A stretch of DNA of 64,000 nucleotides from Aphrophora alni (GCA_963513935.1 OY740772.1:8822607-8886606); one strand, 5' to 3'. Positions 47,413 to 59,650 are shown, numbered from the stretch's first letter. Notes: generated by a model from the letters alone, not told the origin. Numbers and translations are program-made.

Positions 47413-47868
47413 CAATGACTACATAAATACTATAAGACACGGCATGGCCATGTTAAATATTCTACGCTTATTCTTGAGTTGACCAATACCCGCTAGGGTG
47501 TGCTGCTAGAGAATCTGAAGTTGATGTGACTGGCGCTAGGTGGCTCTACGGTCAAACAATGTTTCAGGCGGGTAAGAGAAAACGCACTGATGCCACATAT
47601 GGGACCAGAGATGCGAGGGAAGGTCGAGAATCGCTTATCTCAGCGCACGAACTGACAACACTGACTATGCTGACGGAAGTAAGTGAGAAGGTTTGTGAGA
47701 GAGAGGTCAACAGTTGTACAGTCTCAACCAAGTGGGATGCGTACAGTCAAGCACCTGCTGCTAGCGCTTTCTGATAGCTGTGTGTCAAACTTGTGACGAA
47801 CAGCACCCGTAAAGCGTAGACTATTTCCCTATCCTATGTCGTGTCTTATAGTACTTATGTAGTCATTG
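47413..47868. mobile_element. Non-autonomous inverted-repeat element with 7-base target duplication
   Basis: Ends CAATGACTACATAAATACTA and TAGTACTTATGTAGTCATTG are inverted over about 29 bases with one mismatch. CTAATAC occurs directly outside each end (47406-47412 and 47869-47875). The interior is markedly more G+C-rich than its surroundings and includes an open frame at 47526-47774, not recognised and not needed to explain it. The superfamily is not settled by a 7-base duplication. Confidence 0.72.
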
Positions 47869-47909
47869 CTAATACTAAACAATACTAGATACTAGACTGA
47901 AATAAAATA

Positions 47910-48060
47910 ACAAACCTGTAATGCTCGGCATAACACTGGATGAAAAATTACTAAGGAATAGACGTATTGAGACTGTATCAGAACAGATACTTGGGAGGAT
48001 TAATCTACTTAAAATAGTTGACAAAGAATTAGGAGGGAGGAACTGATATTATAGTAATGA
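47910..48060 (+). pseudogene. LINE reverse-transcriptase fragment (post-palm segment)
   Basis: MLGITLDEKLLRNRRIETVS, then EQILGRINLLKIVDKELGG, fits the LGxTLDxxLxWxxHI and R-x-NLL segments of LINE reverse transcriptases. Confidence 0.55.
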
Positions 48061-48179
48061 AACAGTTACACCTTCAGTATATATAATTAAAACTAAAATG
48101 AATGTGATGTTTGGGAGAAGTAGCTTAAGTTTATACTTGTTGGTGAAGGTTATATATTCTTACTTGACACTTTGAGATA

Positions 48180-48320
48180 TTTTTTACTAGTCCGCTTACA
48201 TTTTGTATCAATTACAATTCAGATTTCTTTACTGTCATGTGTTCATTTTTGCGTCTAGTCCAGATTGTAATATCATCCGTATAGATGTTTTATTATTTGG
48301 TGAAAGTACTGACATAATTA
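48180..48320 (-). pseudogene. LINE reverse-transcriptase palm fragment (YxDD box)
   Basis: On minus, IYTDDITIWTRRKN contains the YxDD catalytic box with usual neighbours, then the frame breaks. It is in the opposite orientation to the fragment at 47.9 kb, so the copy has been rearranged or two copies meet here. Confidence 0.5.
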
Positions 48321-48692
48321 AACAAAAGTAGTAAACTTATAAGAAATAACAACATTCATGGAAATCATTTGCACAAAAACAATAACAAATTTTATTTAGG
48401 TCTACCAACTCATAAATTTGTATACATATGAAAAATAGAATCTTTATCTATCAAACATTGTCAAACATAGTTGAATCTGATATAAGTTGAGGAAATAGAA
48501 ACAAATTGAACAAAAAACAAAAAAACTACTTGATAGTCTAATAATATATGGTGACAGTTGAGAATGGTGTGTCACTGTCAAAATGTATTGTTGGTAGTTC
48601 AAGGGTTAAGCAGACTACCTGTTTGACTTGCATCTGTGTGAATGGTTGAATAAGAAATTAGGTTTATTTCCAATGTTACCAGAGTGTAAAGA

Positions 48693-48895
48693 TACAGTAT
48701 AACAAACACACAGAACACAATTCTCATAAAAAAATATGCCTAAGTATCAGACGCGTTTCAACGACAAGGTTGTCCTCTTCAGTGATACACGAGCTACACC
48801 AATGAAACTATAATTCATTTTTTTATGAGAATTGTGTTCTGTGTGTTTGTTATACTGTATAATTTTTCTCATAAGTCAAGCTCAACATTTAATAT
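48693..48895. mobile_element. Short foldback element with the best-preserved hammerhead motif, 12-base target duplication
   Basis: AGAGTGTAAAGA flanks the element at 48681-48692 and 48896-48907. It has the termini and one-sided tail (TCATAAGTCAAGCTCAAC) of the 28.0-kb element, but most of its right arm is deleted. The left arm on minus (48788-48744) reads GTATCA, CTGAAGA, stem region, GAAA, CGCG, TC, TGATAC. Stem I pairs fully, and the CTGANGA and GAAA core boxes are both intact. Stem II has one mismatch relative to the 28.0-kb copy. Confidence 0.8.
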
Positions 48896-50830
48896 AGAGT
48901 GTAAAGAGATATAAAAGCAGTTGGTTTCATTGATGTGATTGAATCTGATTTAGAAGGTCAGATTTGGTTCTGATGATAAAAATGACATAGATTTGTTTTT
49001 GATTGTTACCTAATTAAGTAGTTGAATCTACTTACTTCATGAAGAAACCTTTCTTAACAGTTAAGGAAAACATACAAAGTGTTTCTATTAAATTACAAAA
49101 CTGATACAATAACAAACTTATCTTCATATAAATATAATATATCACGATTTATATCATATATATAATTAATTAATATATATAAATTAATATATCACAATTG
49201 TATATATCACAATTAATTCTAATGTTTGCTTTCAATGTCATCCCAGTTTGCACATACATACTGATTCAATCCTGATCTTCAATGTTTGAAAGCTTAGTGA
49301 AGATCAGTCTTGTCAGCTGTTATAACACACCTGCTGTTTCCATCTTTACTGGATCAAACGAATTATTTTACCAGTAGCACTGTGGTAATACTGTGCAATA
49401 TGTGGTTATTTCAGGCCGTCTTATGATAAATAAGAAAACCGAAGTGACTTTACTTCTCTAAGTACATTTTCACCTAGCATGACGTATGATGTGTCATTTG
49501 AGTTATGTTTTATGTTAAAATACAGGTAGTTCACTTTGTTAACTGCCAAATTGTTTTCAGTAAAGTAGAGAACAGTAGTTTTGATTTGTAAGTAAATTTG
49601 CTCAAAAAATCAAAGTTGTGTCATCTGCAAACTGAATTGAGTCGTCTAAATGCAAAACTAGTTGATTGCAAATAACATAACTTTATGGAAAGGCAAAAAA
49701 AAGTTTCTATATTAAGTAAATGGAATTTTAAGCTACCGTTTGGATAGTTTGTTAAATTAATGTGACCTGATTATAAATAACATCTATTATTGTGATCCCA
49801 TCTGTTACCAATAATTAAAAAATGTATATTGAAAATACAACTAGCTGGTTTTAAAAGTGAATCATGCAACGAGGTAGTTTTGCAATTCGTCTTTTTTCTT
49901 TTTTTTTTTTTTCAATTAGACAGTTTTGCGGCAGTTTGTCTTGAAAAATAATTGCTCTGATTAGGTAATTTTGGTAAGGGTAGTTTCTCTTGACAATCAA
50001 ATGAAATTTTATATACTCCTGCTTCATTTTCATGAGTTCTTTATGAAACTACTATACTCATAATTTGTGAATTTTTAAATCTGTCGTAACAGTAATTTTT
50101 TCTTTATCTTAATCTTTCCCATACCCTTCAGGTCATATAAACATATATCCGAAACAGGACTTTTGAAACTTATGTTGTACGTTGTTTTGAAGACTGATCT
50201 AATATATTTAGTTCGTCGATTTTCAGAGAGTCCTTCGTAATATCTGTGCCACAGTTTTTGTATGTTTGAATTAGAAGAAAGGTACTGTCTGTTGCTAAGT
50301 GACTCTATAAAAGTATTAACCTAGTTTAGTTTTTCTTTGTATATATTTGTTCTTCTATCTTTGGATTTTTCTACCAGCTTGTTATAAAGTATTCTCGACA
50401 TACTTGTTGAATGCAATTATTATTTTTCATATCCAAAAATTAAAAAAATCATTTTTTGACATATTTCAACAATGTTCTTTCTTACATCTGTGTGATATCT
50501 TGAAACAAAATACTTCTTAGATGTTTGCTTCTTACTTTTTGGAGTCTCAATAGGTCTATTAGAATCATGGGTTTTGGAGGAAGAAGTAATGTGCTTTAGT
50601 AGAAAGGTATCTTAAACTATCTTGTCAGATACTGCAAGAATTACACTTGAAATTTCCTATCCAAGCACTGTTGAATTCACTAATTTTGGGAAGTTGATAC
50701 TTCACATATTTCTCTACTACAACTCTTGCCCATGAATCAGGATTTCTTCCTCTTTTTCTACACTTTATACTAGGTAAACTTTACCATATTCACACACTTC
50801 ATTTTCAAGATTTTCACAATTATTACTTAA
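48896..50830. other. Intergenic, AT-rich
   Basis: No gene with support. The minus frame at 49851-50033 is low complexity. Confidence 0.4.
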
Positions 50831-52190
50831 CACTCCAGTGGTCGTGCGGGGTGCAGTTTCAGTTCTCTTGACCTGCTGTTTGTTTGTGTGTGCCTATTTT
50901 AAAATACATCTACTGAACTTGGGGTAGTTCATTGCCCCGTGCGACTAACCATTTCAGTGTTGTTGTTTACCACTAGTCATTAATTTAGCTATTGTTTTGT
51001 GTGCTATAATTCTAACTTGTAAATAAAATGTCTGATCGTGAGCGTGAATAGTCACGTATGTGGTTGAATGAAACAGAAAGTGTTTTGGGACTCAAAGATC
51101 CCAATGAACAAGAAGAAGACTTTGTTGAAGAAAATCCCCTAAAGAAGATAATAACTTTTTCAAGATGATAATGATGAGGTAAGAGTGGACAGTCCAATAA
51201 ATAACACCACTGATGCCAACCTTTTGAAACAAGAAGAACTAGTAACAGTACTTCCTAATATTGATAGTTGTGAGTTTTTCATTGGTAAGGACAAGGAAAC
51301 AAGGTGGTACTTAGAACATCACATGACTCGTACTTCTGGGGCAGCATCTCATAATATTATATCTACAATTCATATAACTGGACCTAAAGGTCATGTAAAA
51401 CATGCAAAAACACACTTTCAGTCTTTTGAGTATATTTTTGATGATGAAATTATAAATAAAATTGTTTCATACACTAATGTTTACATCACCAAAATTAAAA
51501 CCAAATATGTAAGAGAATGAGATGCTAAATTGACTGATTCCTGAAATAAGAGCTTTATTAGGTATTATTTCCATGGGCGTAGCCAGCAAGGGGCAGGGGG
51601 GCAGCTGCCCCCCCCTGGAAGCAAAAAAATAAATCTTTATTATATATTTTGTTGCTGGAATTTAATACATTTCTTGAAATAACTATTTTAATAATCAATT
51701 GTATATTGAATGACCATGACTTGCCCCTCCCTAGTTTTGATCCTGGGTACGCCCTTCAATATTTTCTTAACTGGAGTAATGAAATCTAGTAGGAGAAATG
51801 TCATTGAAATGTTTAATATGGAAAAGGGAACTGGTGTTGAAGCTGTATATGTCACCATGAGTGAGCATCACTTCAGCTTTCTAATGCACTGGTTGGGTTT
51901 TGATGATATACACAGTAGGGATCAGTGCAAGTATCTAGATAACTGGCAGCGATAAGGGAAGTTTATGATATATTTGTAAAGAACTCTCAAAATGCATTTA
52001 ACCCATCTGATTGTTTGACAATTGATGAACAACTGGTGGGTTTCCAAGGGAACTGCTCATTCCGCCAATATATGGTCATTCCATCAATTTGTAATTTGTC
52101 CAAGAGCAGCAGACAAACAACCGAGACAAACTTACAACAAATGCTAAAACATGTGTGCCAGTACCATCTGAAGACTGTTTGTAACTGATG
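50831..52190 (+). pseudogene. piggyBac-type transposon with broken transposase
   Basis: TTAA (50827-50830) precedes CACTCCAGTGGTCGTGCGGG, a piggyBac-like left end. From about 51028 a frame with an acidic N-terminus leads to CEFFIGKDKETRWYLEHHMT, then GPKGHVKHAKT, SFEYIFDDEIINKIVSYTNV and a stop, matching the start of the transposase IS4-like domain. After a 180-base insertion the protein resumes: LTGVMKSSRRNVIEMFN, FSFLMHWLGFDDIHSRDQ, then in another frame LTIDEQLVGFQGNCSF, the second catalytic Asp region. Two or more frameshifts and truncation make it inactive. A right end was not found. Confidence 0.72.
51575..51754. mobile_element. 180-base inverted-repeat insertion within the piggyBac transposase
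   Basis: The ends GGGCGTAGCCAGCAAGGGGC and CCTGGGTACGCCC are imperfect inverted repeats, and GGGGCAGG/TTGCCCCTCC match further inside. It interrupts the transposase frame between LLGIIS-like text and FNIFLTGVM. A target duplication was not readable. Confidence 0.6.
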
Positions 52191-54854
52191 TTATCAAGAA
52201 AGACAGTTTTAAGGACTTTTCTTTTTTATCAAGATCTTCCAATAAAAAGTCCATTAAACTGACTATTACATACATCAATTGTTGATTTTCCTATCTGAAA
52301 GTCATATTAACTATATAGGTCGTTAAGAATTTAAGTTTTTGTATTTAAATTAGTTTTCTTTTCAAAAACTTTGCTGAACATCGGTAGCAAAGAAATAGGT
52401 TGGTAATTGTTAATATCATCCTTTCTGCCTTCTTAAATGCGGGAAGGTCCCTAGTAAATTTTGATTTGGATGGAAATTCACCTTTGAAACCAATATTAAA
52501 GCCTGAAGAGATTTGGTAGATTTTACAGAACACTTTTGATGAACCAAGAGAAAATTTCATTAATATTAGAAATTTTTAATTTTAAAGTTAGTCAATAATC
52601 ATTCTAAAGATTCTACAAGACATCGTCTACACAGAGGCAGAAGAAACATAGAAAATTTTCTGTTTTCTTCACAACATTATGTTGTATCAAGTCTTATTTT
52701 TGGCTATATTATAACAAAGAAATTATTTAAAAGGTTAGCCACAAGTAATGGGTTATTAAAACTTTTACCGCCCCCTTGTCTTAGTCTCTGGTTAACAATA
52801 AATTTCATGTAGTTGAATTTAGTCCACTACAAGGTTTCTTTAAAGACATTGCTAGCATCCTTCTTATTGTTGCTGAGATAATTTTTTTCATCAGTTGTTC
52901 TTGGTTTACAGCGTCAAATACCGACTTATATTCCACAAAAAGCTGATATGCAGTCATATGTTTATCACTACATCATATTCCACTAGGAATTTTAGACTCA
53001 GGGTCTAAAATTTAGAAATAAAAGCAGGCCGGCAAATTTGAGAGGGAATAATTTTTTTTTATTTAGAGCAACAATCTCAGATTTTTAGTAATACACCAAA
53101 AAATAAATTAACGTGTGAAAGCTCCTGTAGTATTACCAAAACGCAAAGATTGTATTGTGATATAGAAAAAAAACTTTCTCACCCCTTTTACATGTCATCA
53201 TAGATATAAACCTTCAGAAATATTTCCAGATGTTGATTTAATTCTTAGAATTATTATGAGCACAGCCGTAATAACTTACTTTAGTTAAGTGAAAAGTATC
53301 AAATTTTGTGGTACAATGGAAACTAATGGTATAAAACATCCTTCAAACTTTGTATTGATATCTTAATCCATTTTGGAGTTAAAACTTGTTTTTGAAAAAT
53401 ACAAACGGATGGCTAGATGAAAAACAAAGCATTTTTGGACATATGTTCCTCTTAGTGCCTCACTTGTGGTGAGTACATTAATGGCAACTCTAGCAAGATC
53501 TATCCCTTTCTTTACCTAGTCTTGGGTTAGATCCCTCTCTTCATATTTCTTATCAGTTTTCTCGTGACCAATTCTTCTTCTCTTCCGACCCTGACTCTAG
53601 GATATTTAAGGGCTAGGGATAATTTTTTTTTATATATACCTTACCTTCTCATTTTGAATAGTGAAAAGAAGGTATGTATTTGTATTTTATTTGTCTTTTA
53701 GAACAGCACATAGTTGTGTAAGGCACATCAAAGTTTAAGAAAAAATCAGAAAATAATTAGGCTAAAAAACACCTAACCTAATCTATGCAAAGCCCCTACA
53801 TTTTCAAACCCTTTTGATTCTTGTTAACTGAAGATGCAGTGCTCAGACCACTGGCCACTTTGAGGAAGACACCCTTTACAAATGATTTGCCTTGAAATTT
53901 CTCCATTGACCAGTTCTTGTTCTCTTTCGACCCTGATGCTATAGGAGTATTCCAGGGCTAGAAGTCATTATTCCCTTTTTTATAAACCAATGATGACCGA
54001 GAGGATTTTTGCCTTTAAAAAACAACGAAATAAAGATATTTCCTTTAACCTAACCTACATAAAAGTTAGGGTGTTATTTTTAAGCTAACCCTCTACTCTA
54101 ACCAATCATGCTCCCTTACACGATTTTAAGTAAATGATGAAAATGTACGTATATTGTTTATTTTACTTTGATATAAAAACGTTATGGAAAGTGATGCAAT
54201 GGTTTATCTTTCACCGAATCCTGTATAGCACTTTCATTAACACACGCTATTATAATTTCACATACGTTGCAGATATTGGCGTCGATCCTGTTGAAGGTAT
54301 GCCAAAATGTCCTTTACACCTAGCACCAATAATAGAAAGGAAATTTCTTTGTTGGTATGCAGTGCTATCAACTGTTGATGGTACAAAAATAAAATAAAAA
54401 ACGTCGCAGGAACGTTTTCACATACCAATACACAAAACCAAATGTATTATATTTTTTTTCCTTTTTGTTTGAAAGCGAAAAACCGATCAGTCATCATCGC
54501 CGTATACAAAAAGAAGAAACGAAGATAAAATGAAGACCCATAGCCTTGTAATATTCTAATATCGCCATAGTCAAAAATGAACAAGAGTTGGTCAAGAGAG
54601 ACCGGATGGGAAAGAATGAAAGAGAAGGATACAACCAAAGGTCTAAGCCTCACAGGATTGCCAACCCTGTATTTCTATTAAAAAGGTGTAGATCCATCTA
54701 AGCCTCACAGGATTGCCAACCCTGTAAGTTACTTACTAAAATGAGACCCTGAAGGTATCGTGTATTTGTAAATGAGATTTATTCAAACATTTAAAATTCA
54801 AATTATACAAAAATGTATAATTTTCTCTTGATTCCAAGGCAATTTTTGTTAGTT

Positions 54855-54885
<31 letters not shown>

Positions 54886-54990
54886 AAAAATAACGTTTAA
54901 AGATTTAATAAAAATAACTTCAAGCATTTAGATTTTTTGAGCTTCTCTGAATCCAAAAAAGAGGTTTTTTGAATAATATTTTTCTATATA
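52191..54990. other. Intergenic repeats
   Basis: It contains two copies of the second repeat family (about 53500-53640 and 53890-54010), an inverse copy (54580-54650), a 30-base direct duplication (54642-54671 and 54697-54726) and an A-tract (about 54857-54880). The frame at 54134-54397 has a readable end (ADIGVDPVEGMPKCPLHLAP) but nothing recognisable. Confidence 0.4.
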
Positions 54991-55009
54991 TCCGTCTACA
55001 GCCCCAAAC

Positions 55010-55560
55010 GCGTGGATCGATTTCAATCAAATTATAAACCCATTTTGGCCATATATTAGGTTTTTTCTCCGTATTTTTGATCACTCAAAATTTGGGGATA
55101 GATGCCATACGAATAACAACATTACGATTTTCTTAAAAATCGGATTTTTGCTCAAGTATAGCTTCTAAGGATCAAAAACAAAACCTATTGGTTGCCATCT
55201 TTCCAAAAAATGCTTTTTGAGTTATCGGTAAATAAATAGAAAAACGTTCGTAGAGCTGTTTTAAAAACGCAATATCTCAAAATCGGATGCACCAATTTCG
55301 TTAAAATTTTAGTAAAAAGTGAAGGTGAGTAACCTAAAACCGTGGTTAAAATTGTACGGTTTAGGAATAATCGGCAAAGAATTAAATGCGATTTTTTCCA
55401 AAGACGCGATTAGGAAAAAAGTTTAGGACATATTTTGAATGTATAAATATCGTTTTTCAAAGGAGTTCATTGTTAATTTTCACTTTTTGACTCACAACTA
55501 CCGAATGTACATTTTTTTGGACGTGTAATTTTGATTGATTTATTTCTAGTTTTGAGGATC
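55010..55560 (-). repeat. Minus-strand copy of the first unclassified repeat family
   Basis: The inverse of the phrases listed at 23250 is seen in order, ending with the family start text near 55.5 kb. Confidence 0.5.
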
Positions 55561-57870
55561 GTTTAGGTTAGGTTAGGTTCTTGTAATGTAATGTTTTTAC
55601 GCTTAAACATTTATATAAAATATTTGTGAGAAATTCCTTTTAAACAATCCACAGTTCAACCTAAGCTACCTAATATAGCCTACCTTTGATTCTTCTGATT
55701 TCCTCGGAATCATGTTATTTACGGAAGAATCGGATTGTGTGTCAAGAACAATGGATTAAAGTTGTTGTTAGCCATTTATAGATTGATCTTGGAGTTGTCA
55801 TGCAACCTTGTCATCATTACCTAATGTTATGGGTTGTTTAACGGTATCACTTACTGTTAAAGGTTTTACGGATTTGGTCTCTCCCCCCCCCCTCTTCCGA
55901 TCATTTGGTATGTTATCGTACACTAGGTCGTAATACATTGACGTAGTTTCTTACTTCAAACACAGGGTGGGGACATTGTTAACTTTTCAACGGATTACAA
56001 AGAAGAAACAAACTGAGGAAGTGTTTACAGGGCATAAAAATGTACTTTTTCTGGTAGTAATGTTAAATTCTTCAGTGTATAATTGTGTTTATAAGCAACC
56101 TAACCTAACCTACCACTACTATAAGATTCCACTCGCTTCGTCTGTGTTAGTGTTTAGGCTTGGGGGGGGGGGGGCAAAACTGTACATGTGTGAAAGAGCT
56201 TTCGTTACGCTTTTGTCTGTATCTCGGCCTTCTTCGGTCTCGTAACATATGTAGAGCTGCGATGTCCGTCAGGTACAAGACATTGACCAGAGCAAAGATA
56301 TTGGATACTGTATAATATGAAAACAATTATTAAGAAACCTGTCAGGTCCTAACCGACATCAAGAAAAAAAGTTATGTACAGTACATAATTACGAGGTTCA
56401 GAAAACCTGTGTAACAACTGTTTTAAACTAACTTATCCTACTGGGTATGCCTCTTGATCTACCGATACAATTTAACATTTCTTACAAGGCCTAAGAAACC
56501 AACTTTCGGTCATTACTTTTACAGGATCTGTTTGTATTATATTGTGTGATAGCATTGGGTATGTACCATAATGGCGCCCATCAACTTTTTTTTTAACACC
56601 AATGTTTTCCAGATAATTAAACTTACATAATTTAGTTTCCCCCCTTTTATGTCTTAACAGACACCCTGTATTCACACAACACCTTATGAACCCGATAATT
56701 TGTGGTTTAGTCGATGGGTGTGTGAGAAAGTTAGTGCAATGTTTTATTGTGCATATGTTGTCAGTACTGATAAATAACAACAATTACCAATTTGTAAGGA
56801 TCCGCATGTGAACAGGCCTCAGGTGGGCGGGTGAGAGAAAGTCACACCAGGAATGTGGTTTGAATGTTTGTTGTACATAAATGTTCCAGTAATACTATGT
56901 AATGCACTGTATCAGCTGTTCAGGTGAACATATGTTTCTTTTCAGGGTTACATTGTTCAGAAGAACTGTTTTATAATAATATTAGACTTCTAGCTGCTTC
57001 ATGGAAAGGACATCATCCGAGAACAAGGAATGTTCAACTAGATTGGAACTATTTTTGAGACAAGGTGTATTTGAGGTTGGGTAAAAATCTGGGTTATCTG
57101 TGGGAAGATTTTGGTCTATTCATTCAATACTGGTTTTACGTAATAATGGTAATGAATCTTTTATTTTAGAGAAATTATTAATTTTAGGGTCAAACATTAG
57201 GGTAATAATGTCTAAAAAAAAAAATGACAGTCTAATGTTTTTATAAATAATAATAATTTTTACATATTAAAGAGTTCAATGAAGGAACCCGATATGGTTC
57301 TTTTGAATGATTTGGCATAAAATAAACCACTTTTTTATAGTCCAAAATAAAAAAAGGGGAAATTGAGAAGTTGTAAAAAAAAAACTATAAACAAAGGAAG
57401 GTATTAAATATAAGTACATAATTTTATTATCTTTATGATTAATTAAAAGGATTTTTCTTAAAATCGCTTAGAACAAAAATTAAACGAGAAATCTTAAAAT
57501 CTTCATGCATGGTAAATATTTTGTATAAATGTATAATACAATGTTATATATCAATCCAAATTGATATTCACTCTTAAATTTTTGACAATTGTAAAGATTT
57601 TGTCTGAAATAATGTAGAAAATTTATTTTTCTTTCACGAAAAAATAAGGTCTTTTAGTTTGATTACACCTTCCTATTGTTGGAAAAGTAAAAGTTGAAAT
57701 GATAAGCATACAATTTTTTAAATTTTAATTAAAATTATCTTTTGTTTTTAGGAATAAAAATTAACAATTAAATAAATATTTATCCTTTTTTAGGTTATAT
57801 TTTTGTTTTGTTAAGGATAATTTATTATTTTGGTAATTAATTTGAGTACAATCTTCTGTCAATCGTTGCT
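55561..57870. other. Intergenic
   Basis: It contains short runs of GGTTA/TAACC-type text (55563-55580, 56098-56112), a G homopolymer (about 56162-56174) and, at about 56500-56580, sequence similar to 33180-33280, so probably repeat-derived. No gene was recognised. Confidence 0.35.
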
Positions 57871-57879
57871 TTTATATTT

Positions 57880-57906
57880 CTCGACTCGTTTCGGAGTTTT
57901 CACATC
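57880..57906 (-). other. Solitary CTCCGAAAC motif
   Basis: On minus, TGAAAA, CTCC, GAAAC, GA, GTC, GAG matches the arrangement at the centre of the 38.6-kb foldback. No partner arm was found. Confidence 0.25.
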
Positions 57907-58748
57907 TTTTTTTTTTTTTTTTTCTCAAATAGAATAAAACTTAAAATTTAAAAATACATCCGCGTTGTATTCACTTTCACTGGGAAAGAAACGTACAAAA
58001 TGAAACATTATTTTTTTTGAAAATACAATGTGAAAGTAGTGGTCTCAACACGAATAACAAGATGAGCAATGATTATTGTGTTATTATAATAGTTTGAGTA
58101 AAAATATGAAATGAAAAATTGTTTATATTTTGTCTTATCTGGTGCAAAGTTTAAATGGATGTGATCTATCAACTCGTTCCCTTCATTGAAAGGAAATAAC
58201 AAGAGACTTTGTTACGTCAATTGTTGAACACTTATATGTCATTAAGTTTTATCGAATGTAGTTCATTAATTAGATAGACAGCTTTTTAAATTTCGAATTT
58301 GTGCGTTCTTTGTCGAACCAAGAATGACGTAATACATCTAGTTATGAAAGAGTTTCATGTAAACCTTACGTTAATATGTTGGGGTTACCTTTAAACTGAT
58401 GTATCACCTGTACAATATTTGTATATGAGATTTCTTAGAAACACACAACACCCCCCCATCCAAAAATATGCTAAGGAGTCTATAATTAAAAAAAAAAAAA
58501 TTATATAAGATCTATTGAACGCAAATTAGAAGGGTTAAACTTTATTTCATGTTCCTAGCTCAAATAGTTTGTCCGAAATATATACAAAACAAAGTTAAAT
58601 AGATATTTATCTATTTAAGTAGACAGCAAGCTTGCTTCGTTTGGGCCATAATCTCGTCATAAGCGAAATTCATATTTAATATGAACGTAAATTGTGTATA
58701 ATGTAAATCGAATTTAAAATAATCTTAAACCATATTTTATATAAACGT

Positions 58749-59062
58749 ACATCATATTTGATTTACCGTGAATCATATTTTATATAAGTGTAAATCATAT
58801 TTGATATAAGTGTAAATCATATTTGATATAAGTGTAAATCATATTTGATATAAGTGTAAATCATATTTGATATAAGTGTAAATCATATTTGATATAAGTA
58901 TAAATCATATTTGATATACAGTAAGTGTAAATCATATTTGATATAAGTGTAAATCATATTTGATATAAGTGTAAATCATATTTGATATACAGTAAGTGTA
59001 AATCATATTTGATATAAGTGTAAATCATATTTGATATACAGTAAGTGTAAATCATATTTGAT
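58749..59062 (+). repeat. 22-base tandem repeat array
   Basis: About 12 close copies and two diverged copies of AAGTGTAAATCATATTTGAT plus AT. Some units carry a short ACAGT insertion, and these longer units recur every two to three repeats, a sign of higher-order duplication. It is not CRISPR-like: units are contiguous, without spacers. Confidence 0.9.
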
Positions 59063-59650
59063 TGAAATAGGGGTTTTTATGAAAGCCAACGTAATTTATT
59101 TTTATTTTATGAAAATAATGAATTTAACATACATTTTTTTTGTACTTACGATTTTGTACTATAGGTTTAGTTGGTTAATCTCCATTTCCCATTAAAACTT
59201 GATTGGTAAAGGTAAAGCTAATTTTGAGAAACACCTTTTGTAAAACCTCCATTGACAACTTTTTTGTTATTACCTATAATTTTTCAACAGGAAATTTTCA
59301 GTGGAAACCAATAGGGATTGTTTTAGTCTTCATAGGTTAAATGTTAGCAAAAGATGATTAAAATCATTAGTGCCGAACAAAATTGAAATTTTGAGTTTTG
59401 GTTTTATAACATCTTCCAAAAATTCTTCGTTATCAAAACAATTTAAAACAATACTTCTTGATATGTCCCAAATATGTCATATACCAAATTTTATAATAAT
59501 CTATTGTTTAGTGTATTTTATAAAAGACTTTCAAAAAACCAGTTTTTTGTTCAAGGTCATTCAAAACTGATAAATCCGGAAAAACTCGACATGAATTTTT
59601 TTGACCCAATACATAACTTTCTCTAAAAAACATCAAAAAGTAAAATGGCA
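59060..59650 (+). repeat. Copy of the first unclassified repeat family
   Basis: It starts directly after the 22-base array and keeps the usual phrase order. A second copy follows at about 59990-60440 in the same orientation. Confidence 0.5.

Noticed and set aside
55563..56112. GGTTA/TAACC runs as interstitial telomere sequence
   Set aside because: Only two to three units each; such short runs are common in insect intergenic DNA.
58749..59062. CRISPR-like array
   Set aside because: Units are contiguous, with no unique spacers, and the setting is animal genomic DNA.
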